A DNA stretch of 64,000 nt from Hirudo medicinalis (lineage: Eukaryota > Annelida > Clitellata > Hirudinida > Hirudinidae): positions 80,803 to 144,802 of the forward strand of contig MPNW01000116.1 of NCBI GenBank assembly GCA_011800805.1, read 5' to 3'. The first letter of the stretch is position 1. Each line of letters starts with the position of its first letter. Under the pieces are notes generated by a model. That model was not told the DNA's origin. It did no database searches and worked only from the letters and a program-made list of their open reading frames with translations. The translations under genes were made by a program, and so were the position numbers. Positions 18,349 to 30,500 of this stretch are shown in pieces.

Positions 18349-20153
18349 ATGGAGATGAATTCCACAAATAAAGATATCGGCAATATCAAAAAAGTAGAAA
18401 CGGATGGTTCGCAAATAAAAAACTTAAATGCCTATATGGCTCTTTTGTATCAGCAGTTTCTATCAACTAATTTCATTAACAATTCTCCAATTAACAACAG
18501 CAATGGGGATTCATTCAATTGTGCAGCCTTTGTCCATTACTTTAATAAACTTGCCTTGCTTGCCAATGTTTCAAAGAATCATCTGAGTCTCCCTCCTCTA
18601 CCATTACTTCAAGGCTCCCAAGGAGTCTTTATTTCCAGCCTGAAGAACCCACAGATCAAGACTGATCCTGAAATACTTGACCTCAAGTGCCAAAATTCCT
18701 GTTCCTCTTTGGGTGATTTGTCACCAGATATTGAGCAGTCAGACGTTCATTTGTATGGAGACTCAGGTAGCAGGTTGTCTCCTCCTTCTTGTCCTGAGGA
18801 CTTGAGTTTACCAAAGTATCAAGATAAGTCTATGGGCTCATCATGTGGTTTAGCTCAGCCTCTTGAATCCCCATCAGTATCTTCTTCAATCAGTAAGCTT
18901 AAGAAACCAAAACCCACTAGCAATCTATTTGAAAGGCCATATAGTGATGAACAGGAAATGTCAAACTGCAATGATCAGAGCTTTAGACTCGACTCAAATC
19001 TTTGCAGCACACATGACATAGCCCGAATGGTGGCTGCAGAACTCAGGCATTACGGTATTCCTCAGGCAGTTTTTTCTCAGAGGGTTCTTGGGCGTAGTCA
19101 GGGTACCTTGAGTGATCTTTTGAGAAACCCAAAGCCCTGGAATAAACTTAAAGCAGGTCGAGAAACTTTCAGAAAAATGCTTGACTGGTTGAATCTCTCA
19201 GAAGAGGATAGGCTGGCTGTTCTTAGACTCCACCCTTCATTAGATTCAAGTGAGTCTATTATCTATTAAAATTCATTTTGTAAAGTTGTATTTGTATACA
19301 ATTTCCTACTTCACAATTGCTAAATTTTCTTTTCAAGTATGACTGTTTTGTTTATTTAATCATAAAAATCTTTTCTTTAGGCTTAAAAATTTGTTACATT
19401 TAGAAATAATTCAGCTCATGTAGTGCTACATCCATACTATCAGAGGAACTTAATTATGTAGGACCTGTTCCCAAGGGTGCTGGCAGCTGTGCCAGACAGA
19501 TTGAAAAAATGACAGCACGAGTGATTCCTTATCTTTGCATGTAGGAATGCAATGACATGAGCTAACTTGCATACAATTAGTGTGCTTATTTTATTTTGTC
19601 CATGGTTACTTGGTTGGAGGTCTTCCTTTTCATTGTGGTGATCTTTAGCAATTGTCTAAAAAAACTTGTCAGTAATAAGCCTATTAATAATATATGTTAT
19701 TATGTTAATATTGTGTTTTGATAGCTTCAACCATAAAGTGGTTTTTGATAAAACCAAAATACATGCGATAATGGATAATCAATGATTGCAACATATGGTG
19801 ATAGATTTTATATATTTTGACCATTGGGCATAGCATCATCCATACCGATGTCTGTTGCATCTTCCTCAACCTCACTCGCCTGCCCTCCAAATTTGCCGAG
19901 GAAGGGAGTCAAGAAGCCCCGCCTCGTATTCACAGAGATCCAAAGGCGGACATTGCTCGCTATTTTCCAGGAAATGAGACATCCAAGTCGAGACATCCAG
20001 GCCACCATAGCAGAACAGCTCAACCTCAAGTTATCGACAGTTTCCAATTTTTTCATGAACGCTCGACGTAGGTCCGTGGATAAGTACGCGACGGCCGATT
20101 CTATGGACGAGAAGGCCATCTTATCTTCTTCCTGCTTTGGTCAAGAAGCTTAA
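18349..20153 (+). CDS. ONECUT: Onecut / HNF6-type CUT-homeodomain transcription factor
   Basis: Nuclear DNA-binding regulator; Onecut proteins act in neural, photoreceptor and endodermal differentiation. Two coding exons, 18349-19249 and 19834-20153, give 406 residues; the single intron falls between the CUT domain and the homeodomain. The first 215 residues are a serine- and asparagine-rich activation-type region. One CUT domain (about residues 218-300) contains IPQAVFSQRVLGRSQGTL and SDLLRNPKPWNKLKAGRETF. The homeodomain (about 326-386) contains KKPRLVFTEIQRRTL and the Onecut signature STVSNFFMNARRRS, where Phe and Met replace the usual Trp48 and Gln50. The start used is the first of two close ATGs (ATG GAG ATG). 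Only one CUT repeat is present, which excludes CUX and SATB. The domains are more diverged from vertebrate Onecut than is usual among bilaterians. Confidence 0.95.
19460..19574 (-). mobile_element. tRNA-like short repeat, family B, copy 3
   Basis: Reads on the minus strand inside the single Onecut intron: AAGTTAGCTCATG, then TTGCATTCCTACATGCA, a diverged B-box region, and CACCCTTGGGAACAGG at the end. It is the most diverged of the five copies. I rely mainly on the first 35 bases and on the end block. Confidence 0.4.
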
Positions 20154-22293
20154 AATTGTAAAAGAATGAAAGGAGCATTTGCTATTTGTATCCAAGTGGA
20201 GGTTCAAAAATAATCTTTTGTTGCCACTACTGCCACCACCTCTAACTGCTCAAGAAATTTACGTCAATTTTTTAAATAGTTCCTTTTGATTTATTGTTTT
20301 TTTACAGTCACGTTTTTTCATTGGTGCTCTTTGTCCGACCAATTGGGAAGTATTTTTTGGCCACTGATTATATTTGCATCTGCACCTACTTTTTAAACCC
20401 TTATGATGGCTTTCCCATATTCAAACCAACAATTACTTGTTGGAATCTCATGTGAGCACTTACTGACCGTTTGCTGGCTCTTTGCTTGCATAGTTCATTT
20501 GTATTAGTGCCTGAAGCCTTTAAAAATATATGCTTCCCAATTCTTTGAATGGAAAAATGAGATGTTGCCTCTGTTGTTTGATACCTTGTTGATGTTTGTA
20601 AACAGATTTGGTATATTTGTGTTTTGTCTGACATTTCCGTTTTTTTTTATATTTTAAGTTCGAATTGAGATGATAATGAATCGAGAGTGAGAGTTGATAA
20701 AGGTGCAGTTGCTAAAATTTTGTTTCGATGTCAAGATCTTGTGGTATAATTGCAATTATTTGATAACTGCAGTGTGGAAAACTTATGCAAGTGATGGCAA
20801 AACATTCATGTAAAAATCCATGATTTTAATCTTACAGTTGACTTTTGGTGTCACATCCGTTTAATTCCATCAGCGGCAGAGTGAAATGTAAATCGTTCGG
20901 AATTGCAGTCGTGCACGACGGCCGCCAAAATATTATATCTTATTTAGATATCAAACTATTTTTTATCATCTTGTATAATTACGGCCTTAATTTTTAAATT
21001 ATTTTGTAAGCAATTTCATAACGAACGGAAATGAATATTTATGAAATTTTTATTTCTGATCATGCGATGTCATTAAATGGAGCAGATGCCAGAAAGGTTT
21101 TCATTCTACCATACCTTGTCTGCCTTTGCAGAAAGTGATGTTTAAATTGGGACTCTCGTTCAAATTTTTAAAACTGATTATTTTTAAACCACCTAAGTTG
21201 CTCAATAAAAATTATCCGTTCTGTTGTCATAGCTTGCTCAATTTCATTTTTTGTTTTTTTTTCATCCTTAATCCGACCCAATCAGATCATAAGCTGATCA
21301 AATCTTGTTGTATCTATGACTGTTAAAACACATAGTTTTTATTCACAAATTTATGATGTGCTGCCTCAGCTTCACGTTTGTTAAAGCTTTATTTAAGAAT
21401 TTTAACAAAAGGTTATTTTCAAAATATTTTAGCATCAGAATGGTCTAGAAGAAAACCTTGTTTGTATTATTTGGTTGGCCTATTAATGTGGATTTAAGAT
21501 GTGTGGCTCTAACATCTCACATCAATTTATTGAACATTCAATGTAATATTTGTCAGTGACCCTGTGCTTTGAAATGATGACTATTTACACAGTTTGCACA
21601 CAGTTGATGATGCATTTATTCCAAAACGGTTTTTCTGGTTAATGCTATTAATTATATTTATAATCTTGTGTTGTTTTAAGTGTCCAGCAGTTTGTGGAAC
21701 CTGGATTTTTCATTTCATCTTTATTATTGTAATTGTTGCTCTCAAGTTTGATTCACAATTCAGAGGAAATTGATCTAATCCCTAATTTCATCTTTGTCAT
21801 TACCTTCATTGCATCATTGTTTGAAAAGCTTAAGTGCCATGCTGAGGACCCAAATCTCTTAGCATCTCAGTATTAATCTCCATCTGGAATTACTTGAAGT
21901 CATGTTCACCTTTGTGTCATCACTGTTACTTCCAATTATTACTAAGGATTCCTCCACACCAATTATTAATGAAAATTTCAAGACTTCGATTCATTACACG
22001 TCTGCATTTTGTTGTCGTCATCATAACCAATATATTTATTATTAATGAAACTTCAATTGGTTTGCAGTGCAGGTTTAATGCTGTTTTTATCTGTAATTCA
22101 TAAAAAAATATTTTGTCTCCCAATTATCATCGTTGCAATTGTCACGTCCAGATAAATTTCAAGAATGTTGGTGAAGATGACAGACTTGTAAGTGGTTTTT
22201 TTCTTATATTCTGTGTGTTTGGAACTGTTAACTTCAGTATCTTTGCCACTTTAGGCTGGCCACTGTTTTTGTTTTATTAATATTATTGCCTCC

Positions 22294-22326
<33 letters not shown>

Positions 22327-23212
22327 ATTAGTTTACTATCACTAACAATGTCATTGCATTTTTAAAAATGCATTGTTTGCTAATAAACTGTGAGTGAGAT
22401 TCTCCCTCATTATAAGACTTGACTGGACGAATTTTATTTCTTCCCGGGCTCAATTTTTTTTTAGTATCAAATGGTTGTTTTTTCTGTTTTTGTCTGGAAA
22501 CGTTTATATTTGTTGCTCATCAATTGTTGGTGATTCTTTGGATTTCTGAATGTTTTGACTTACATCAAATTGATTTGTGTTCATTAAAGACAGTTGAAAT
22601 GCTTATTTTTTATATATGCCTACAAATCAGCGTTTTACATCGTTATCGTTATTGTCATTTCTCGTACGATTTTGATCTTTATTTCATATATCGCTAGTGA
22701 TTGCAGGGGTGGGAGCATGCCTTCTTCAATCTTCAGTGGTTATATGCTAAGGATTTGAGACTGAACTTCGATGTTACAATGAACAGGTTGTAGAATTAAA
22801 CGCTAAGTGATGCGAGGTATTCGCGTTCGCTTCTAATTTGTTATCTTGGGACGAGTAATAACAAAACCCCGTCGGGGCGTGAGTCGAACATCGATTCAAA
22901 ATTGGTTGAGAAATCCTAGATCCCGGTAATACGAGTTAGTTTTTCTCTTGTAGCGCATTAAAACAGGTTTGGGATTCGTATCAATAAACTTTATAATTTA
23001 TAAGCTGCTATTAAGTGGATGTCGACCTTGCATCCTCCTAGAGAACGCGAGTAGCAATTACTTGGTACAATTTAAAGATTATAATCCTTACAATGTTTGA
23101 ATTTACTACAGTAATTACTTGCATGGTACGCCATTCTATGTCCATTTCGGAATGTTTGCTCATGCAGATTCAATCTGCTTTTACTTCGTCACCTCCTTGG
23201 TTACAGCTATTT
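20154..23212. other. Convergent intergenic region after Onecut
   Basis: About 3 kb between the Onecut stop and the end of the next gene, which runs towards it. It is strongly T-rich on the plus strand, which fits a long Onecut 3' untranslated region (AATAAA at about 21204). A (TTA)n microsatellite lies at 22294-22320. The open frames at 21126, 21894 and 22419 are low-complexity and I do not regard them as genes. Confidence 0.5.
22294..22320. repeat. (TTA)n microsatellite
   Basis: Nine uninterrupted trinucleotide units in the probable Onecut 3' region. Confidence 0.9.
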
Positions 23213-25576
23213 TCAAACTGTAAAATCACTAAAGGCGTGAATACAATGCGATACAATGTTTTCATGAAATAGATCGCTACTAACTTCGGGCAAAGCCATC
23301 TTCAAATTTCTGTTTTCGTCCTCAAGTTGAGCTACTCTTGCTTTAAGGTCATCCAACATTTTGATCATTGCATCTGGGATTGTAAATTTATATTTAACAA
23401 TATGAAATTTCAATAATGATTTTGAACCGTACATCGATCTAGATTTCTGTAAGAATCGCCTCTTGTTTGGTAACCAGGATAATTAGGAGTTATATTTATC
23501 TTGACATCCGTCTAGAAATAAAGAGGTCGGAAATTTTTAGTACAGTCTAGGATGATCGATGGTTTCCAATTACACGTTGGAACAATTACACGACACATAT
23601 TTACCTTCACTCCAGTTTTGGTATAAGTAACGAAGTTTTGAGTCGAATAGGAGCTGTTTTTGTTGCATGACGAGTAAGAAGGAGTCCGTTGGACCTTTCT
23701 TGAAGTTTCTATCATAATGGAGTCGTTGATATCCTTTTCAAGCCTTAAAGTATCATTTACAATAATTAAGTTTTCAAGCTTTGATTTTGAACATATCCTG
23801 CAAAGAAAGCTCTCGTTTTTAACTAACTTCTCAGTTTTGTCTGATGACCTTCCAAATATTGTCTCCTTACAGTCTGGTCTAAGCTTCCCAACTCTAAGTT
23901 TGGACCTTGCATCCTCCGAATTTGAAATCACTTGATTCAAATTGCTGCCAGTTTCGCGTTTTTTCCAGATGTCCCTAACACCGGAACTTATTACTGCTGT
24001 TTGGACTTTTGCTTCCCCAGTGGTTTGGGTTAAAAGCTGAAAGGCAAGACTGAAAAGCTGAAAGTTTGAAGTTTGGTTTTGCGCAGCACGGCGATGCAAT
24101 TAACAGTGACAATTACATAATTATACATTGATTTCTCCGAAAACAAACTTATCTTCTGGTGACTTATCGTTATCTATTAGGAATTATCACAAAATATAAA
24201 TGATCTCAAATAGGCCTGGCATAAAAGGTATGAGTAAATATGTCCAGATTCTAAATCATCATTGTGTAGCTGGTTCACAAAAGTTTCTATTCCGAATATT
24301 TAACGTATGCTGTTACCTGCTTACCAGAAATTCAGTAGCAATGCTCGAAGGTTGGCCGAATGGGTTGCGTTCGTGCATGCGACGGTAATGGCAATAGTAA
24401 CGCGTCGTGTTCGCAACTCAGCCCGAACCACTGGGGGCAGCCCCGGGTAGGGGCGCTATACAAAAGGTAGGACGATTATTAGCATTCGCATCCTGCTCGG
24501 ATACATAAGGCATTCAAAAGATCGGTTAATTGCGATTGCAAAAAGCTAGCCAGGCGATCGCCTATTATCTACTAGACTTATCTTTATTTGTAGCTTTTTA
24601 ATATACTGACTATCAATTATCAATAAGTGTCCATTTGAACCAATTGTCCATGTTTCATGGTGGGTATCTAAATTGTTATTTTAAAATACCGATCCACATT
24701 GATGACACCTTAATACAAGGTAGCAATTTCCTTGATATTGATTTCTTGGAAAAACATTATTCGGCTTGATTTCAGTAAATAATTTCATTTATTTACCTTG
24801 ACTTTAGTCAGCCAATTGTCAGCCAGTTTCTTTCTGTTCACTTGTGGAGGTGGCATGGGACCGATGTCGTCATGATTCCTTTCCAGATCTTGAGCTAATT
24901 TTCCCTTCTCAAGTTTTTCTTTGACTTCGTTTGCGTGTCCTTTAGAGACCACAAATGTGTCTTTGGCTCTAATTTGCTCCGAAATTTCACCGCTCGAAAA
25001 TTCTGGCTGCTGGTGAAGCGTCTCGAACCTCTCTATGCGATCCTCTATTAGTTTGCCATGTTGATTGATGATGTCAGATTCTGCTGTTTTCTGAAGTTGT
25101 TCCACGAGCATTTCAGATTTCTTAGAAATGTCTCTTTCGCTTTGAGGACTGCATCTAATTGGAGACGAGTCTTCTGCTTCGTCTCGACACCATTCCCCAC
25201 TCCACATTTCCTCCCGGTTTTTTTTAATCTCTAATTCCAAATGGTTGTCTTGGAAAACGTCGTCTCGGGTACCGCAACTCGATTGAGTATTCAGAGATTT
25301 CTCTAAGTTCTCGGAGAGGCTCGCCGAAACACTATCTAGGATGATAAAGCTGGCTGCTGGAGTTTTTGACTCGATTTCACTTTGTTCGTCATCGTCAGAC
25401 TCGCTATTTTCATTGTCAATGGTCCCTTTACGATGGTCAAGATCCGTCGAACACCCATAAGACAAATAGCCAGAGTTATTCCCTTTGCCATCTTCTTCCA
25501 AATTTACTTCTAATGGGTTTTCATGAGATCCAACTTTTTCCAGATTTTGAGTTTCGAGGTTTTCTTCATCAGACAT
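23213..25576 (-). CDS. Unrecognised acidic, coiled-coil protein
   Basis: Four exons on the minus strand (25576-24797, 24036-23605, 23499-23433, 23373-23213) with consistent phases predict 479 residues. I do not recognise the family. Residues 1-150 are acidic and serine-rich (for example ENSESDDDEQSEIESK). Residues 150-260 are charged and helix-prone, ending PMPPPQVNRKKLADNWLTK. Residues 260-400 are basic and serine-rich, with one CRIC pair. The C-terminal part carries a leucine-zipper-like coiled coil, MIKMLDDLKARVAQLEDENR. No signal peptide or membrane segment is visible. The second and third acceptors and the last exon's reach are inferred; a GT donor at the codon pair PE/VSS could lead to a further exon. 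A family B repeat sits in the first intron. A scaffold or cytoskeletal role would be only a guess. Confidence 0.65.
24348..24474 (+). mobile_element. tRNA-like short repeat, family B, copy 4
   Basis: The most complete copy, about 127 bp, in the first intron of the minus-strand gene: AGGTTGGCCGAATGGG (A-box-like), TTGCGTTCGTGCATGCGACGG, TAATGGCAATAG, GTGTTCGCAACTC (B-box-like) and CCCGGGTAGGGGCGC. It is much more GC-rich than its surroundings, which suggests a younger insertion. Confidence 0.6.
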
Positions 25577-27539
25577 TTTCCTCTCCTGCAGTGGCTAGTA
25601 ATTGTGTAATATTTATTTTTTGTCTTTAGAACAACATTTATAAGACGTTATAATAAGAAATTTGTAAAAATTACAAATGATCCGGAATTCCATTTTAACA
25701 TGTTGCATTATATATAATATATAATATAATGTAATGCAATGTAATAAATTTCTATCACTTTCTTAAATTTAAAAAAATGTATAAATTATTAAGAACCCTT
25801 TACGTCAAATTATTCCAACTGCAGCACAAATTTCTTTCAACGAACTATTGCGTATTTTCTAAATCCTGCAGCTAAGCTTTCTCTAACTTGACATCACAAA
25901 TGTTAATCAAAAGGCCATTACAATTATTAGAAGCTAGTGTGACTTGGGAACGGATATTATGATGTCGAACATTTAGCGGGTGAAAATGCATTTCTATTCA
26001 TGCTCCTCTTTTCTGCAAAGTTTATCTAACTTTGTTCGATTCAAAGACTAACAAAATTTATTCAAACAAGAAAAAAAAAGAAATCCCAAGCATAGAACCG
26101 AATGTAGGAGGAGCTACATACGAGCTTGAATGACTTTGTTAACCATCCGCCATTTTTCTACTTCCGGGTTCGTACTCTTAAGCAAACATAATAACAGTCA
26201 AATTAATTACTGCATTGTGCAACAATGTATCTTTTGTAATGATAGATATATGTTTGTCGGTATTTAACAATATATATCTATTAATAATAGATGCATTGCC
26301 CATCTCCCAAAATTCGCACCTCTACCGTAGCCTATAGCCATCTTCATCGTCATTGGCATCGTTCCTTGTCACAGCTAGGTTTTATCCTCAGCAACATCAG
26401 CCATCATCACCATCATCAACCGCTGACTGGTGATGTCTTATCCATGAAACAAGAATAGGCGTCTAGCTGGCTTTATGGACCCAAAGCAAACATCATTTGT
26501 AACTCTAGCGAGTGAAATATAAACGTCTTTTGATCTTCCATGACGCGGTGAATAAATCGTTTTCAATAAAGAATTAAAACAACCAGTGAGACTCCCAAAA
26601 TTCTTAAGCTAGATTATATAACTTATAGTTTGTTTATTTGCATTTTTTAGTTGTTTAGTCACTTAGTTATTTTTTTAGCGCTTTCAAGTCACAAATCTAA
26701 AAAAAAAGATTAGCATTGGGTAAGATTGTGTATAATTTTTAGGCATAGGTCTGAAAGTCTCAGTTATTTAGAATTAAGTCTTGCGAATTCATCCAAAAGT
26801 AAAGAAAACAAAGTCCTTTACAAATTGAGGTTGGACACGCTTCTGGTTAGCCTTGGCACGACGGCGTCTGGATTGAACTTTCAAGTGAAAAACAACTGGT
26901 CCTGAAACAACGGATAAAACATTAATAATAAACAGTAGAAATAATAATCACAGGAGGAATGAAGATATATCACTTAGTACTAGAGAGCTGCGTAGGACCT
27001 GGGCTTCACAGCTCTACAGCCTCGTGCAAAGTGTTGGACGACCAGCAGGCTATTTTAAAAAATGTGTTTGTGTACGTGAATTTGTATAAATGTATGCCTG
27101 TGCGCATCTATCTGCCATCATCGTTCTCAGCCTAACTCTCATGCTGATCGCTTTTAATTAGTCGATAAATTCTCGGAGTGGCGATTGTTTTACGACGAGT
27201 TAGTCAAAAAATATAAATAGCCGTGTTCTTGTATCTCTACTTCGTTTCTGAATTTTAATTGGCCGTTTGTTTAAGTTGTCGGTATTAAACAACTGGCTCC
27301 CGCTTGAATTTAAAATTGAGTCTTGTCTTCACATCTCTGTTTTCGGTCAACACTTCTGCTCGGGACTTGGCGGTCGGTGGGTTTATAAGTGTGTAAATGT
27401 CGTTTTATGTATTACTGAATTCGCTTTATATCGTTCGTAGCGTTATTTGATTGCGATTTATTTTATCGGAAAATTTTAAAAAGTCAACGGTCCCGTTTTC
27501 ACGTTGTTTTTCTCTTAATCGGATGGATTATGGTCTAAG
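25577..27539. promoter_or_regulatory. Divergent intergenic region before BCL11
   Basis: Two kilobases between the start codons of the unknown minus-strand gene and BCL11. A TATAAATAG element at 27212-27220 on the plus strand, 320 bp before the BCL11 start, could be a TATA box. On the minus strand at about 26795-26901 an open frame after a good acceptor reads an arginine-rich peptide (LKVQSRRRRAKANQKRVQPQ); I could not connect it to other exons. Confidence 0.35.
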
Positions 27540-30500
27540 ATGTCTGCTAGGAGAAAAGGCAAGATACCTCAGAGGAAACTCAACCCAGAAGGCGATTGTA
27601 AGTTTATATTTTTGCCATATAACTTTTCTCTGTACAGTTCATTATCGGGGTTAATTTTGTTTCCGCTAAACACATCTGCAGGATCGATCTAGATTTTAAT
27701 TTTCAAAATGATATTAGATCGTCGTGACATAAAATTGGGGAAAGATCACAGGAGATGATTTTATTTCTAGCAGTCTCAAGTTTGCGACCGAAATAGGTTT
27801 GCATTTAGAAACGCATCTTTTGGCAGAATTATGCGTTAGTTAATCAATGATGAGATAGGCGATCGATTGGTTGTTGGTTTATTGCGTTATTGTAAAGACG
27901 ATTACTACCTTGTCGACTTGAATGGCAGTGTTCACAACTTTTTGCCGCGGTTTTTGATCTTCCGACGGATCGAACAGATGAGAAGTTTAATTCAACGCGT
28001 TGCTTGTCTGACCAGTGATACTTTGAATACAAGATTATAATTATGATTTAAATGTTTTGGTAAAGTTGATTGGATAGTAGTAGTAATTGTAATAGATAAA
28101 AATGAAGTATGCTATCATTGCCTTAGAACACAGTAGAGATTGATGTTACTTATACTATTAACGTGGTTTCCAGGATTGAGTAATCAACGAATGGGTTGGC
28201 GTGGACATCAGCTATTGGTCATCTGTCCACTTGCTGACCACACCCATTGACCAATAACGCAATCTGACCTACTTTTATGGACATGCTAGATGCTTGTCTG
28301 CCCTAACTTAATGTCCTCTAATAGTCCATTGCTGCACTGGCTATTCATCTAATAAATAATTTTTATGGGTTACATAAAACATAATTTAAAGAATTTATAT
28401 TTGAACTATGGTTATTTTATGCTCTTGATGTAGATTTTATCCTGCTACTTCAGAATGTTTCTCTATATTAATTCACTTTCTGTTAGATATCGACATTTGG
28501 TGCTATAAAATTGCAACCTTCGAGGATGGAATGTTCTCTTGAAGTTTTACAGGAATAAGACATACAGAGCGTAAATTCTTATCATCTTTCCTCCAATCAA
28601 ACTTTCCTTCAAACTTCCTTGGATTTAATGTCGTCCAATACCATGTTTGTGGCTGTTTATGACTATGTCAACTGAAGGGATGCATCCCAAATGAGATTGG
28701 AAAAAAATGTGTCTATGGCCCAGCAGGAACTTGTGGGTCAGAGTTGAATTGGTTTCATTTGAGGTCAAAGTTCATTGTATTTCAAGTGGACTTGTTAATG
28801 TTAATCTTACAGAGGTGGGGGTCACAACAATGCCAGTTACCTGAACCCACTAGCTCTGAGAAAGAAATATCGATTATGAAGTTGTGAGATGGATCCTCTC
28901 CTATGGTAATTTTTAATAAGTTTGTTGCTTTGTTGTAGATGCCCAAAAGAATTTCCATACTAATAATGGTCTGTCATTAACATTTCATAAATATCTTCTG
29001 GACCTGTTAGCTTTCTGTCCACATTTTTCCCTGGCATAGCATCCGGGATTCTATAATGGCATCCGATCCCCAGCCTCGGTTTGAAAATTTGTGACCAATT
29101 ACCGTGGTATTTGCTAACTCGAATTATGTAGGCGGGCGGTCAATGACGCTCATGCCGGTCATGTCGAGGAAAGAATTGTTTGTCTTGACTATGAGCAGGG
29201 TTTTTGACTTTTGACCCTCGAACTTTTCAGAAGGAGCTATCATATGACACTGGCCAACTCCACATCTCTCCTAAGAGTGGGTCCTATGATAGGCTATAAT
29301 CAGAGTTCCTCACAATCTTAACCCACTAGGTGCACAAACATGTCTTAGGCCCAGAGTGTCAATCTCCACATAATTGATGAAACTGTTTGATATTTTGAAT
29401 CACAAATGATATATTTCTTTGTTGTCATCATCATCATCGTTATTATTATTTCATATCGCTGTTGTTATTCTCACAAAAAGTAGCATGCCTAAGTATTATT
29501 ATTATATGTTGAGATAATACAACACGAATAAATATTGTCATGCCACATAATTATTTGATTAATTAAATTAAATGTATTTATCAATGTTTATACTAACATT
29601 ATTTTTAATAATGTTTCTGTTATAATTAAGGATTATGATGCTCCTAAATAAACCTTAAAGGTTAAATAATTGTTATTTTTTAATATGACCAATAACAAAG
29701 TATTCTTAACTAAATCATTTAATTAATTAATATGGAATGTAATAAAGTAATATTAAAATAATTGTGTTATTTTTAAGTTATTAATATTATATTTTTAATT
29801 ATCGCTGTTATGAATTTTAATTAATCGATGCTTCGGCCATGGATTGGGTCGTTTGAGATGTCGGGGAAGGGATCCAGGTTGTTGCAATTGTATTCCATCA
29901 TCCGATTTCTTAGAGGATCGAAAAATTCCAGGAACTTTGTTGTCCAAGACTTCACAAGTGTCCATGTGGCTGCTAATAAATTTGACTTCTGCATGTTTTA
30001 GTATGTTTAAGAAGACCAATCTGGTGTCACCTATCTGTCCATCTTTTGGAAATTCATCAGCTTTTTTTCATTATGAAAAGTTATATGATGAGCATTACAA
30101 GCAGCAGCAGATCTGTTATAATCTTTAATTATAATAATATGTAATCTGTAATAATAATAATAATTATATATGTTAATATTATTATTATAATAATTACTAT
30201 TGTTATTATTATTGCCGTCATTAATATTATAATATTAATATATTGGAGTAATAATTGTTGCTGATTGAATATTAATTAACTTTATTATTATTTGGTGTTC
30301 ATTAAGTTGACTCAATTAATTTAATAAGTGCTTTGTCCTGTGATATCTGTGAAGGTAGCTAAGAAATAGACTGACTTGGTGAGAGTCCAGATTTATTTTT
30401 TCTGAGCAAATGATAATTTGTAATAATTAAAATGATTATATTACATGTAATAGTTGAATAATGATAGTTATTATAATCTGCACAAACTGGTAAATAAAAT

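Noticed and set aside
29844..30128. 94-codon plus frame and similar frames in the BCL11 first intron (also 31791-32123, 33643-33849, 33873-34202)
   Set aside because: They overlap frames on the other strand, lack splice partners and match no family I know.
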